Assembly: GCA_027574665.1 (NCBI GenBank)
Contig: CM050650.1
Coordinates: forward strand, 103,389,086-103,453,085
Reading direction: 5' to 3'
DNA: 64,000 nt
Origin: Rhynochetos jubatus
Lineage: Eukaryota; Chordata; Aves; Eurypygiformes; Rhynochetidae
Part shown: positions 1 through 12,690 of the stretch, one piece after another
Layout of the letters: each line of letters starts with the position of its first letter
Position numbering within the stretch: position 1 is the stretch's first letter
Translations under genes and position numbers: made by a program
The notes under the pieces: model-generated
The model's input: the letters and a program-made list of their open reading frames with translations, nothing else
Told to the model about the DNA's origin: nothing
Databases searched by the model: none

Positions 1-149
1 GTTGTCTAACATTAAAAATTCAGCCTACCCAAAACTAAGGTTGTACCTTACAAAATTGGGATTCAGGAAATCTTAGACACGCTATACAGCTAATAGGTTG
101 GGGATAATCAGAACCTTTTTATTTTAGTCATATGTCAAATATAAAGGGA

Positions 150-355
150 CAAGGTGGTGAGGCACTGGCACAGGTTGCCCAGAGAAGCTGTGGGTGCCCC
201 ATCCCTGGAAGTGTCCAAGGCCAGGCTGGATGAGGCTTTGAGCAACCTGGTCTAGCGGAGGGTGTCCCTGCCCATGGCAGGGGGATTGGAACTAGATGGT
301 CTTTAAGGTCCCTTCCAACCCAAACCATTCCGTAATATATGATATGATTCTATGA
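150..355 (+). repeat. CR1 LINE 3' end, 5'-truncated
   Basis: The sequence runs from the conserved GGTGGTGAGGCACTGG block through the GGCCAGGCTGGATGAGGCTT block to a degenerate ATTCTATGA tail. This is the standard 3' UTR of avian CR1 in plus orientation. It is truncated at its 5' side, as most CR1 copies are, and carries a small disruption before the tail (CCGTAATATATGATATGATT). Confidence 0.95.
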
Positions 356-1149
356 TAGTCACAGTCTAATGATGAGCAAAACCATATCCTATCTGCTGCA
401 AGTGACCATAGCTCCTGGTCAAAAGAGGGCTCCTATGCACGAGCATGGAGGGAGGCGACAGCCTCTTGGGTACCCTAGGGCTCCTATCCACATGGTACGG
501 TGTATGAACTCCCAAAGCCCAAATCCATAAGATCCTGCCAGGCACTGGTCCTCAGCAGGAGCTGACAGACAACATGTTCCTCAAACATCTACCTGCTTCC
601 ACAGTCCTTTCTCCCACCACATTCACCCTGCAGGGATCATCCAAGAAAACCCCACGCACTGGACGCCCAGTGCCTGTCCCATCACAACACCTGTCGCCAC
701 TCATGTAATAGGCCATGTCTCACGTGCAGCACCACAGGTAAGTTAAGAAAGCCATATACTGTATTGTAAGTCTTAAAATCTCACCGTAAAGCCTTCAGAA
801 ATATTAGATTTCAAGGTATCGTCTAAAGAACTACTGTTCATGACAGATAAATGCATGTAACTAGTTCATGGGCTACTGAGCCCGAGGGTGGGAGGGGAAG
901 ACAAGACAGATTAAACAAAGCAAGTCAGACAGATTATCAAGATCAGATGACCCAAGTGAAAAGAATGAAGGGCCCATTGAAGAAAACAGCTGAACAGCCA
1001 GAACTCCTGCCTGAATAAATGGGCTTGCAGTTGTAGGTGCCCAACATGTGCCATGTTCAGGTAATAATAATTAAAAAGAAAAAAAGTGGATAAAAAAACT
1101 GGCTTGATGGTTGCACTCAGAGAATTGTGGTCAACGGCTCAATATCTGA

Positions 1150-1304
1150 GTGGAGACGCCCCATCCCTGGAAGTGTTCAAGGCCAGGCTGGATGAGGCTG
1201 TGAGCAACCTGGTCTAGTGGAGGGTGTCCCTGCCCATGGCAGGGGGGTGGAACTAGGTGATCTTTAGGGTCCCTTCCAACCCAAACCATTCTATGACTCT
1301 GTGA
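1150..1304 (+). repeat. CR1 LINE 3' end, short fragment
   Basis: The fragment begins at the CGCCCCATCCCTGGAAGTGT block, keeps GGCCAGGCTGGATGAGGCT and the CCCTTCCAACCCAAACC block, and ends CTATGACTCTGTGA. It lies in plus orientation and is 5'-truncated. Confidence 0.95.
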
Positions 1305-2449
1305 ATAAACCTGTGTGTCCCAAGTGCCAACAGAAAACTTTCAGACTGTAGTACTTAATTTCTACTGCAGAACAGATTGCTCACTGGGGTTCACTAAGCA
1401 GAGTAAAGGCTTTGGGAAAACATTTATTTTCTTTGCAACAATAATAGTCACAGACTAACATAGGCCAGTATACCCTCACTGTATTTATTCAGCATAAGAC
1501 AGTTTTTAAACAGCCAATCCTGACTCATTAAAAAAAAAAAAACCCACCAAAAAACCCCAAACAAACCTACCTTTTAATGGTAACAGTTAAATTGCACAAC
1601 TGAAAATAAGAAGATATTTAATTGCAATGCAAAAAGTAACTTCAAACACAAGGTAAAAGTCACGTTCTTAGTAGCTTTGGAGGAAAAAATAAAAGGAAGG
1701 ATTGAATAAATACTTCAATGAAAGAGGACAGAATTCAGGATGGATACATCTTTTTGGTCAAAAATATGAGTACCAACTAAAGGCCTTTAAAAGAAGCCTT
1801 TGCCGTGGGCAAATTACTAATAGGTGTCTTCCCAAGCACCCGGTACTGCCTGCTGACGAAGCTCCCCGGCTCGCCCAGGTGAACGACTGGCCAAGCCTTT
1901 ACAGCTGCTCCTGCCTTACCCGGCAAGAACAGGGCATCTTCCAAGAGTAACTACAGACCACAAGCCGCTATGTAACTCCTCCAAGAGTTCAAGTGTTAAT
2001 TACAAAGAAACCAAAGAATTTTAAAACCTCCTTTGAAAATAAAAGCCCACAGAAATGGACAGTTGTTAACGTGCCGAGGTATTTTTCCCCTGCCTCAAGA
2101 CAGCCGATTTCGCTGCAGATGCCAACCGCGGAGCTGTTGCTGCACACAGTTTTTAAGGGGGGGAGAAAAGACCCCCCGGGGGTTGGGATTTTCAGCAGCC
2201 GTGTCCGTACCTGACTACAAGGAGAGGGCAGCCGGAGCCGGGCGGCTCCCGGTGCGGAGGAACGCGAAGCGGCGCACACGCGAGCACAAACCCCAGCGAA
2301 AGCCTTGGGAAAGAAACTTCGCCAAAGGCCAAGGGGATGGAAGTTTGGGAAAAGAGCAAACGCGTTTATCGACGGTCCCTTGCACCCTCGCTCCAGTAAC
2401 TCGCCAAGCCGCGCTGCACTGGCAAAGCCTATTTAATAACACAAAATAA

Positions 2450-3150
2450 ACCGGGTCTTCCCCTCCTCCACCCAGGCGTGCAGACTCGCTCCCCGCAGCC
2501 CCAGCCAGGCACCCGGGGGGCAGCTCCCGGATGAGGAGGGGTGTCCGCGCACCGAACACCGAGCCCAGGCCAGCCGCAGGGGGGAACACCCACCTCCTCC
2601 GCCGACAGCCCCGAGGCCGCCGCCCGGCCCGCTCCGCTGGGTCTCCGGCGGCTGCCCCGCTCCGCGGCCACGTCGCTCCCCCGCCCCCGCCACACACGCA
2701 CCGGCCCGGAGGTTGCCGCTGCCGAGCACGCACTCACCGCCGAGCGGAGCTCCCGAGTCCCAGCGGGGAGTCGCCCCGCCGCCGTTACCGCCTCCCCAGG
2801 GCCGCCGCGCCCCGCCCGCCGACGGGCCTTGCGGGCAGCGTCCGCCGCTATTGGGACAGCGCGAGGCCCCGCCGCCCGCCCGTTGGCGCAGCCGCCCGCC
2901 GGTCGCGGCGGGGCGGGGCGGGCGGTGGGAGCGGGCAGTACCCGTGTGTCCCCGCCCCGACCCCCGCCGCATTCCTGCCGCCGCACGTGACACCGGCCCC
3001 GGGGGCACCTGCTGGCGGGAGCGGGGCCGGGCGCTGCAGTTGCGGGGATGCTGCGGGGGTCGATGGTGTGACGGGCGAGGAGCGGAGCTGCCCGGCGGCT
3101 GGGGAGCGGGCGGGCGGCCAGTCCGGGGGCTGGCGAACTGGGCACACGCG
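2450..3150 (-). promoter_or_regulatory. ARHGEF10: CpG-island promoter, predicted ARHGEF10 5' end
   Basis: About 700 bp are very GC-rich with dense CpG, unlike the AT-rich flanks. The minus strand carries a consensus 5' splice site (GCG|GTGAGTG at 2738) and an inverted CCAAT box at 2850-2854, so the island most likely drives transcription leftward. In tetrapods the gene that follows DLGAP2 and CLN8 on the same strand is ARHGEF10 (a Rho guanine nucleotide exchange factor). The coding part would lie outside the window. The name rests on synteny; the promoter call rests on composition and the splice donor. Long overlapping ORFs on both strands here are a by-product of GC richness. Confidence 0.6.
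2738..2860 (-). other. Candidate non-coding first exon with consensus 5' splice site
   Basis: Reading the minus strand, a GC-rich segment ends in GGCG followed by GTGAGTGCG, a near-perfect U1-type donor with GT at 2737-2736. The transcription start is not determined; the CCAAT box at 2850-2854 makes a start somewhere in the region of 2780-2830 plausible, so the upper boundary given is nominal. No convincing initiator ATG with coding character precedes the donor, so the exon is inferred to be 5' UTR. Confidence 0.4.
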
Positions 3151-3160
3151 TGACACAAAT

Positions 3161-3323
3161 CCCAGAGAAGCTGTGGGTGCCCCGTCCCTGGAAGTGTTCA
3201 AGGCCAGGCTGGATGAGGCTTTGAGCAACCTGGTCTAGTGGAGGGTGTCCCTGCCCATGGCAGGGGGCTTGGAACTAGATGATCTTTAAGGTTCTTTCCC
3301 ACCCAAACCATTCCACGATTCTA
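3161..3323 (+). repeat. CR1 LINE 3' end abutting the CpG island
   Basis: Starts at CCCAGAGAAGCTGTGGGTGC and ends ACCATTCCACGATTCTA in plus orientation. It lies directly upstream (in minus-strand terms) of the predicted ARHGEF10 promoter and forms the edge of the CpG-rich block. Confidence 0.95.
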
Positions 3324-5645
3324 ACTTCTCTCCCCTCAGCCAAATTCTCTGGAACATGGGAGGATGCACACCTGGCCACGGTAACTGAGGTTATGTTCCA
3401 GGACAGCTATCAGGTGAAACTCTTCGGTTTTGAAAACTGCTAAATTTAAGGTTTTATAGGGATGCTGCCACCTCCCATCCCACCTCGATATCTTCGCTCT
3501 CTCCTCACCTCCCTCCCGTGACTGTCCTGCCCAGGTCAACCCCGCAGCCCCTCAAAGACCCCAGCACACAGGCACCTAATGCTTATCCTGAAGGTAACCT
3601 CAGCCACGCGTACATTCACGTGAATATGATCCAGGACCTAATGTGTCCCTTCCATGAAACTGGAGGAAAAACCTTAACAAGATGCAATTATGTTGAAAAC
3701 GTGTGCTTTAGAATATCTCCCTGTATACACCTGTCACACTTTGGTGAAAATAAGTGCCCTTAAGTACACTGTCCATCCTTAAATACATTATAAATCAACC
3801 GATATCAACTACAGAGATTTCATATTTGATAGTGCCAAATATTATTTAAAATCTTTGGACCACTTTGAAGTATGAAAACTTCAAGGTAAATGCTGTACAA
3901 AGGTCCATGTGGTGCTCCTTGCTTATTTAATTGCCTATTTATGCTAGAGCCAGTAATGAATTACACCCAGATGTAATAAATTTTTTATCATTACGTGAAA
4001 ACGCTACTAGAAAATGGTGGCATTTCACAGGACATTTGAATAATCCACCTTTTTCTCTGCGTTTTTTTCATTTGTCTGTGGTCTGACACCATACATTCAC
4101 AACTATCCCATGTCTTCATGCGGATCCATACAACCTGGATTACAAATTACACATTTAAAATTATTACATTCAAAAATGTTTCTTTTCTCACAGTTACTTC
4201 TTTTTAATACAATTCACCACAGTGTGAGCTTAAAATCGTTCTGACCTAGCTCAATAGGCTCTACATCAGACAGAAAACACAGAGAAAAATCAGGCCATAT
4301 GTAAAGGTTATGGTTACCAGGAACACCATCGTGGCATTCAGTTCAGCTTCCAGCAGAGGGACTGCTTTATCCCATTGTTTCTGAAATTTTTCAAATATGC
4401 TGCACTTCACTCACATCCAGCTGTCGTGTCAGGAGCTGGGAATCTGTCTTTGGCAAACAGTTCAATAACTGCTTATCATTAGAGGCCACGCTAGACACTT
4501 CTCTAGACGAAGTGCAACTAGCTCAACTCCATGGTTAAAAACACACTTTACTAACACTGTCCTTCTCCTTTTGGCAGTCAACTCATCATCCATGTGCATT
4601 AATTTCTCCTTCCAGTGTTAGATAAACTTCAAATCCTTCCTGTGGTCCTTTTCAGAAGCCTTTTGATCTCCAAGAAATACTTCTTTGATTCTGGTGACCA
4701 CAGTTAAATATCCTTCTCTAACTCCAGTAAAGAGTACTGGGGAAACTTTGTTGCACAAGTCCAACAACAGCAGATCAATTTACAAAAAAGCAAAACTATC
4801 TTCCAAAATAACATCCACTCTTCCCACTATTTTCTAAGGCAACATCCTATTAGCAGTCGTAATCTTATCATTGCAACCACAAATGCGTTATTTATCTAGC
4901 CATAATTAGAGTACAGATAATGGCTATATCCAGAGTTAACAAGTTGGGTTTTATAACCACGTCCCAAGATGACGTTCAAATGGGTTTTACTGGTGACAGC
5001 TGTACAATGAGACCTCACCAGAATTTACTCACTGCTGCTTACCAAGGCTTCAGCAAAGACACCTCTCCCCTCCAAGCCACCACAAGTCACATGTCTACTC
5101 CAGTCCACATGCTAGGAATCTTAAGGACGCTGTGGACACTAAGCAGTGTCCTGGCCCCATGCAACACAATGCTGTGGAGTAGGGACCCCCTTTTACTCTC
5201 CCTAAAAATTGGGGTGGTTGAATGTAGACTTTAATTATATGACACCTAAGGACATACATTATTCCTATGGCTTGCCTTCCAAAAAGTTGCATGAAATCTG
5301 AACAAACAAGATAACTAGAACTCAGGTTACCAAATCATCCAGTGTCTCAGTTGCTTCCTTCTGCTTCCTTCCCTCTTCCAGGTGGTGTAGGTGGCACTTT
5401 CTCTTCAGGAGTTTTCCTCCACTGGAAATTCAGAAATAGTTTCTCCTGTTATTCTCAACTGTGTTCCCCACAAAGACAGTGTCATCTGCTTACTGTAATC
5501 CTTCAGAAACCACTCAAAACCAGGACATCCAATGGCCTTGCATAACTTGAGCATCAGCAGAACTCATGCTGGAGCCTTGTAAAGTTCCAGGTCCCCCCCA
5601 GGTTCATTTCTGACTCCTCTGCCCCCTTCCACCCCAAGAGGCACG
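3324..5645. other. Gene-less spacer between predicted ARHGEF10 promoter and CLN8 3' side
   Basis: AT-rich unique sequence. The ORFs present are short, overlap on both strands and show no domain or splice context. No repeat family was recognised beyond the flanking CR1. Confidence 0.5.
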
Positions 5646-6025
5646 GTGGGATGGGGAATGGGGGTTGGGGTCAGTCCATCACAGCTCCTCTCTGCACTCC
5701 TTCCTCCTCAAGTTTCTCTCCTGCTCCAGCATGGGTCCTTCCCACAGGCTGCAGTCCTTCAGGATAAACCTGCTCCTGTGTGGGCTCCTCCAGAGGCTGG
5801 AGGGGAATCTCTGCTCCAGCACCTGGAGCAGCACCTCCTCCTCTCACCTCAGTGGCTGCAGAGTTGCTTCCCTCCCTGTTTTTCCTACTCCTCATTTTGC
5901 CTGTATCATGGTTTTGCCCTTTCTTAAACAGGCTTTCCCTGAGGCACCCCCACCTTGGCTGCAGGGCTCAGCCATGCCCGGCAGTGAGTCTCTCCTCACA
6001 GGGACCCCCCGCAGCCCCCAACACT
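5646..6025 (-). repeat. Diverged LTR-like avian interspersed repeat, copy 1
   Basis: The TC/CAG-rich segment with blocks GGAATCTCTGCTCCAGCACC, CCCTTTCTTAAACAGG and GGCTCAGCCATG aligns by eye with 41592-42010 over about 250 bp despite many substitutions. The better preserved copy ends AACCCAATACA, so the reverse strand would begin TGTATTGGGTT, the form of an LTR start. The family resembles a common bird LTR retroelement; I do not assign a subfamily. ORFs crossing it are chance. Confidence 0.6.
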
Positions 6026-6122
6026 TGGGTACCTGCAGTAATATAGAAAGAACCTGTGCATAACACAGAATTCCTACTTCTGGTTATTTTGTCACTCTGA
6101 TGGCTGAAGCTGAGGAAGGGAA

Positions 6123-6225
6123 AAATCATAGAACGGTTTGGGTTGGAAGGGACCTTAAAGATCATCTAGTTCCAACCCCCCTGCCAATTCTCTCAGCCTT
6201 TCTTCATATGAGAGGTGCTCCAGCC
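6123..6225 (-). repeat. CR1 LINE relic, minus strand, internally deleted
   Basis: The tail complement ATCATAGAACGGTTTGGGTT and the GGAAGGGACCTTAAAGATC block are followed, after a deletion, by CTCTCAGCCTTTCTTCATAT...GGTGCTCCAGCC, which is a more 5' CR1 3'-UTR block. About 350 bp of CR1 between them are missing. Confidence 0.85.
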
Positions 6226-8099
6226 TCTCCTACGGATGAACTCTCACAGAAGGACGTGAAGAACTCCGGTCATGCAACTGTGAAAGACAAATGCAACCTT
6301 TGACTGAAGCAGAGCTATTTCCAGTGGCGTAAAGGAAGTACTAGTGCAATACAAGGTACTGAGAAGACTTTGCATGACATACTATGTACAACTCTAAAAC
6401 CATCAACATTTAAGAAAAAGGAATTCAAGTCTGAAAAGCAGCAAATGGAAAGTATTAGGTTGGCTAGAAAAATAAAAAAGCAGACTCATGAATATGCCAA
6501 AGAGCCTCCAGAGGTAAAAAGTAATTATATAAGATTAAAAGACAGTGATAATACAAGAATAAATAACTACGAATTAGTACACATCGTAGACTCCTTCAGC
6601 CTTGGGCAATAAATTGCTTGGGAATTCCAATGTCCTAAAAAAGGTCCTCAAACTTAACCTCAGCCAGTGTCAAGTGATACCTAGAAGGTTGCTGAGACAA
6701 AAGGAAGAGTTAAAGCATCAGATGATCTACGTATTCAGTGCCCAACCTGGTCAGCACTGTACAACATAACCACCAGTCTCAGCTACCTCATCCCACAGCC
6801 TCCTCATCTTTCATATTTATTTCCTATGACTCCTAAGCAAGGTTAGTACTGCTTTCCAGGATATGCTTTCTTCCTGTAAATATGACCCACAAGACAGGAT
6901 GATCAAGCTCTTGTTAGATGCTCCATGACTACCCTATGCAAACCACTTCTACTTTTGTAGTTTGCCTGTGTAGCTTTGGTTTTCAAGGCATCATAGTTAT
7001 CACTTTGATTTACCCTTAAAAGATCCTGACAGCAGAACTGCATGGTCCAGAAAAATGGGAAAGTCAACCCTCTACCTTCTACAAAATTAGTTCTTTCTCA
7101 GGTACACTTTTTCCCCTGCTCAGCACAAGCCCTGTGCTTAAACTTGAGTGAGCACAGCTTTGGTGACAAGAGTGTTCACGTGGTAAAGTGCTTTTGGCAG
7201 CAGAAGTAGCAAAGCAGGAGAGGGAAGTTGGAGACCTATAAAGCAACAGCAATAGAAAAGTCAGGCTGAGCGAGTACATGGAGCTACCACAATCAACTAT
7301 CTCGTGAGGCACATCCTCACGAGTCTTTACAGTAAACGTCAGAGAACCTAACGATGTCGACTGGTATGGCACTCTAATGTGAACTAAACATTCAAAGGAG
7401 CACTGGCAGCTAAAAAAAAAGGAATCATATGAGGAAATAAGTATTTCAGACCAGAAGTAATGCATCCTTTATCTGATAAAGCCAGTATTAAATTGCCACT
7501 CTCTGCTCAGGTCATATCCTGAAGGACTGAGAAGTGACCCCATCTGACTCATCAGAACATCCACACAGCAGCCAGCAGCGCACAGCCCGTTTCCGGGCTT
7601 TCTCCTTTGTGAAGATGTGAGCCGGCCCCACTCCCTTCCTTTCAAGCTAGGCCTGTCTGCCACTTCGAACGCTGCGAGGTCCTTCCACATCTGCCATATC
7701 GTTACCTTTGTCACTCCACCTCGCTGCTGTGCTTGCGGAAGGCATGTGTGGGCAAGAACACTTGTTTCTGCCCTGTGACACCGCCCCGAACAGAACACAC
7801 TAATTAGTCCATTAGATCCAGAGCAGGCAATGTCTTCCAACACTGGAAACTCATCTGGGGGCTGACAACTCGAGCAACACGCATAATTTCAGTTAATGAC
7901 CATCGCTTATTTTGTATTCCAAGTTATCAACTTACATACCAGTGTCATGACACACAAGGTTGAAAGACTGTTAATTGCTGAATAACACTGTCAGCATAAG
8001 CGTGCTCCAATACTTTCCGGGGAATACAGTAAGAACTGCTAAGTAAAATATATTTACCTATTAATTCAAAACATCTGAATAGCAAAACATTAGCGACAT
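6226..8099. other. Gene-less spacer
   Basis: AT-rich unique sequence without a recognisable coding region or repeat. The plus-strand 80-codon ORF at 6370-6612 is lysine-rich and looks like chance reading of A-rich DNA. Confidence 0.45.
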
Positions 8100-11000
8100 T
8101 TAAATTCCTTCTAGAGAGTATTTACAAAAAAAGGACTTTATTCATACAAATACTATTACGCATTGTTCTCCTCCTCCCAGTCTGTACCCACGCACATTCC
8201 ACAGTTAGTGGAGCTTTACACACCAACGTCTTACTTCTGCTTCAATTCATCCTGGGACTTCGCTGCAGAGGCAGCTAGCAAAATTACGCCAGGCAGTTGC
8301 TTACACAGTGCATTCTTAAAAGAATAATTAAAATAGCAGTAACAATGCTACTCTCCTTCAACTCACTAATGCTAAAAAGTACCAGGAATTAATCCCTGCA
8401 TAGCGCCACGCAAGACACACGTTTGATGCTTAGAATTGTGTGTTATTTAGCAACAAAACAAGGCTAAAAAAAAAAAAAACAATTAAGGTGGCTTATACTA
8501 AATTACAAAGTGCCTTCAGTTACAGCCTAATGCAAAAACCGACCACACATTTCAAATACACAAGCCAGAAGGGTCATTTCCAAGTGATGTCTTTTAACTG
8601 TTTTTAATACTTACTCACATATAGTGTAGCTTCTAGTGTTTTAGTCATATAATTAAACACACTCATGTAAATTGTATGTTAAATATTGGTGAATGGACAG
8701 TAGTTTACATGGATTACATGTATACATCCTATTTCCTTGGATGTGGCATTTCCTTTGTCAAGTTTAACACAGTATTTAAAAAAAATAAACAAGTGATCTT
8801 TTTAGTATATGCACTGCAAAAACTGTTTAAGCTACAAATAGCCAGCACAAACCAACAGGCATTATTTTCATCAGTAAGCAAAACTCACAGCAGCCAATTA
8901 TTCAATAAAACACTTTTATTTATGTACACAGTGAAAGGTGCTGTACCATTCAAACATCGTACAAGAAGAGCCTTGAATATGCTTCACACTTCTAAAGTCG
9001 CTTCAAGTGGGAGTCTCCCTGAGGCTAAGCAAGGTGTCTTATGACATCATATTTAGCGACATCAGTATGGAATCAGTGTTATCAGAAAAACACAAAAACA
9101 CTCTGAAAGATTTGGACATGGGTATTTAGCAGAAGGAGGGCCCAACAGTACGTGCTGAAAACTGTTAGACAAAGACATCACTGTGGTAATGTGACTGCTG
9201 CAAGATCATGGCCAGTACTGCAAGTAACAGCAAATATTACAGAAAAATTGGTGGGTGGGAGGCGAAACAATGACAGGTTTGGGGAAAAACATAACACAGG
9301 AGAGAAATGGAAGCAAACACAAACCGTGATTGTGGAATGCTGTATGAAGACATTAAGAACCAGATGCCTGGCCAGGGTGTCTTAGATCAGACATTTTTCT
9401 TTAAAAAAAAAAAAACAAAACCACAAAACCAAACCCACACAACAAAACCAACAAAAGTCAAAACCACCAACACTCCCTACTCCATCATAGTTTGTTGTTG
9501 TTTGTTTTCTTTAAAAAAAAAAAAAAGTGACAGCACTCCTTGAATAAACTTGTCCAATATAAAAGCAGGATAAAGTCTCTGATAGTCACTTAGGCAAATA
9601 AAAAATTCACCCCAAATTCGTGTTATGCAAGAGTTCTCCAAATCCTGGCAGCAGCACACCCTGTCACCTGATCAGCCACTACTGAGGCTGACTGTGATTT
9701 TTTTTTACATGGGACTGCTTTTTACGAGATGACCAACAGGACTGGGATTAGTTTCACATTAAAAAGTTATAAACGAACTATGGCTAGTCTATCTTTGGGT
9801 TGAAACGCAGCATTTAGTTCTAACAGTAATTAGACACCAAAACCCTCAGTTGGAGAACTTTTCCAGTCTTGTGTCCAAGCAATGAGACAGTCATCCACAA
9901 CCATTAGTCAGAAAATCCTCTTGGCTGCTCACTTCAAAAGGCAGTGAAGAAAACACTCAAGACTAAAACAAAAGAGGAGGCTTTCTGTAACAGAATTGGT
10001 AAGTCCAACTCTAGGCCATCAGGAAAGGTTATCTCTGTTTTCATGTCCTGTTTTATTTCTAGGTGGACTGTAAAACCCCCTCAAACCAACAGAAACAAAA
10101 CGAGTGCTGTTATCTGCTTTATTGGCTAGCGCTCTCGTTCTAGCAGGTCTAGCAGTGTTTAGTTAACAGGTGCTCTTAGGTATTAATTATATAGTTAAGA
10201 CATGCAAAACATTTGAGATATGCCATAACAGTCTTTGCATGAAAAAACCCCTCACACTAAGATGCATACTAAAAAGGATGCCTTCTTATATAAAAATTAC
10301 TTTTAATGAAAGATGTAAAATCCACTTAACATTACACAAATTAATAATACAAAATATTAAACTTTAGATGCCTGGCGCCACTGACATGATTACCCACCTG
10401 CCTGCTTGGACCACCCCTAATCTCTCCTTTCAAACCCCAATTCACTAACCCCAGCCCTCCATATTCTTTTATTTTAGCACGTAGAAACTTCATCCCCTTT
10501 AGCCAGCCAAACTTATTTCTCTTCCAATGCTTCCATTTGCTGTTAGTATTCTTCAGAATCCTGTACGTGCAATTTTTATCATTATTACCTTGTTTTGTCA
10601 AATCCAAACCTTTAAATTTTAAGCTGTATAGAGCACACCAGCATTTTGACATCTGGTGACGTATCCTCCGCCTTCCCTCCAGGAACTCCTACAAGTGAGG
10701 TTTGGATTCTGCCTTTGGATCACATATTTGGGTTCGGATTCGGAGGAATTCATCCCTCTGCTGTCTTCTGAAGAAGTTTTAACGTGACTCTCCCACACAC
10801 AGCCCCTGAGGAGAAGCATGTAATTTCAAGCTTTAGAAAAGCCTTTTCTCTATAGGATGGTGTCCAGACAGGCAGCACTGCCAAAACACTGCAACCTCAT
10901 TCTGGCCTGCTTAGAAATGAGAAGGTAGCACAAAATTTAGATTTACTCTGTTGAGTATCAGCAGAAAACAGACAGGGTTGCTCTGTAAAATTATTATGAC

Positions 11001-12690
11001 CCTCGCAGCTTAATTTTGAACAGGCAATTTCAGATATTCACCAGTTTATCATTATCAACAAAATCTGGCTACACATTGTGACCTAACCATAAGGAGTTTC
11101 CTCTCCCTCAGAGAGCAGCTGTTCAACACAGTGCTCATAAAAAGTGAATTACAGAACACAGGAACCTGACTAGTAGCTTCCTAATTCTCTTAGAATAAAA
11201 ATCAAAGATGGTCCCATCAAAAATTAATAAAATGGTGTTGTTTACACCAGACAGTGCTTCCCTTACACATTTAAACCAGCACATTCCGCCACTGAGCGGT
11301 ACAGAAAACCTCTAACACACACCTTGGGCAAAAATTCTTCACAGCTTGGGCTTGCCCAGTGTTACTACTTTGAAAAATAAACCCATGTAGCAGTCACGTC
11401 ACACTGCACAAAGTTTCAAATGACGGGCTCTGTATCCTACTCGTTCAATCCGACTCGTTCAGTGTGCCAAAAGGAATGAGTCTCTTTGACATTCTCCTGC
11501 CACCAGGTGTCCCTCTTGTCCCCCATGACCTTCACCCACCGGCCAACCTTCCACCCAGCACCCCTCAGATCCATACCATTTGTGGGAGAACATCCACCAC
11601 AGTTTGCCAAGTCCCTATCTACAAAGCAGCTCTATTCCTTAGGTCAAGGAAAGATTTAGTGATGTGGCAGATAAAGTGCCAAGGATTGTTAGTGTCACTT
11701 CCTATCTTCTTGAAAGTATAATAAAAATAAAGTAGTGAACTCCCAGAAGAGGGGATATGGGTGTTCCTCCACAGAGGAGTCACCTCAGGTTCTAAAACCC
11801 TCTATAACTATTTCCAAAAATAAGAGGAACTATAACAGGAGCACTAGTGGAACTAATTGTATGACCACTCCAGTGGGACCTATAAAGAAAATAGTTTTAC
11901 TAATCAAACAGCAATCTTTTCAAAGATGAAACAGAATCAAATATTCTGTTGTTGCCTCTTGTATTAGGGACCCCTATGGTTACCCAGCTAGACCACCAGC
12001 ATCACGAATACCTGCACCCCCACGTGCATGTTTGTGGTCAATATGAACTCCTCCCATACTGAGGGTAAGCTGGAAACTACAACTCACTTTGACAGTGAAC
12101 ACTCAAACAATTATCTTCCTCAATTGCACTTAGAAGACAAAAGAAAAAAAAAAAAACAACATCAAACCAAACAAACAAAAAACCCCTGACAAAACCCAGC
12201 CATGAATGCATTCTGCCACCGATCAATGCATCCACCTGAATGATTTAGTGGCACTCAGGAACTAGGTACCCATGCATACCTAACTTGGGTCATAATTGAT
12301 CTTACTGATACTGGAAATTATGTTGTTCAGTATCTCTGACATATGTGAAACAGGATTCAAGCTAAACTTGATTCAAGATGAGCTTAACAGACAAATTAAC
12401 AGTAAAGCCACTTTGAAACATTAGGGCAAAGGATGCCTCTAGAGAGCACATCATTACCAAATCTGTCCAACCTGAAAAAATTGTTGGCATAATTCATAAC
12501 AAAGAGAATGAAAGTCTTATGTTTATGCCCATATGAAACAAACAATGCTTTTAAATACTTCTGGTGCATACAGAACACTACCGCCAAGGAATCACTGATG
12601 AGCTTATTGCAAAAGATTCTAGTTCACAGGCAAGGAATTAGTTCACAGTATATTTTTCCACTGCCAGACTTGGAAACAGCGGTTTCAGCG
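8100..12690 (-). other. CLN8: Probable CLN8 3' UTR (extent uncertain)
   Basis: Downstream of the CLN8 stop lie about 4.5 kb without any CR1 or LTR, in contrast to the repeat-bearing flanks. This is what a long 3' UTR would look like, and mammalian CLN8 has a long 3' UTR. Minus-strand AATAAA signals occur, for example at 8137-8142 and near 8916-8922, but I cannot tell which is used. A-rich runs at 8466, 9403, 9512 and 12138 on the plus strand are U-rich runs in the transcript. ORFs in this interval have no coding signature. Confidence 0.35.

Larger units (their letters stand above)
1..2449. other. Gene-less stretch, probably intron 1 of the minus-strand gene starting at the 2.5-3.1 kb CpG island
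   Basis: No ORF here has recognisable protein character. The interval holds two CR1 tails (listed separately), an A-rich run near 1530-1560 and otherwise unique AT-rich sequence. If the strong minus-strand 5' splice site at 2738 belongs to a real first exon, this stretch is the start of its intron 1. That is inference from synteny and splice-site position, not from a transcript. Confidence 0.4.

Noticed and set aside
2215-3238. Several 120-241 codon ORFs on both strands over the first CpG island
   Set aside because: They overlap in many frames with Ala/Pro/Arg/Gly-dominated composition typical of GC-rich non-coding sequence.
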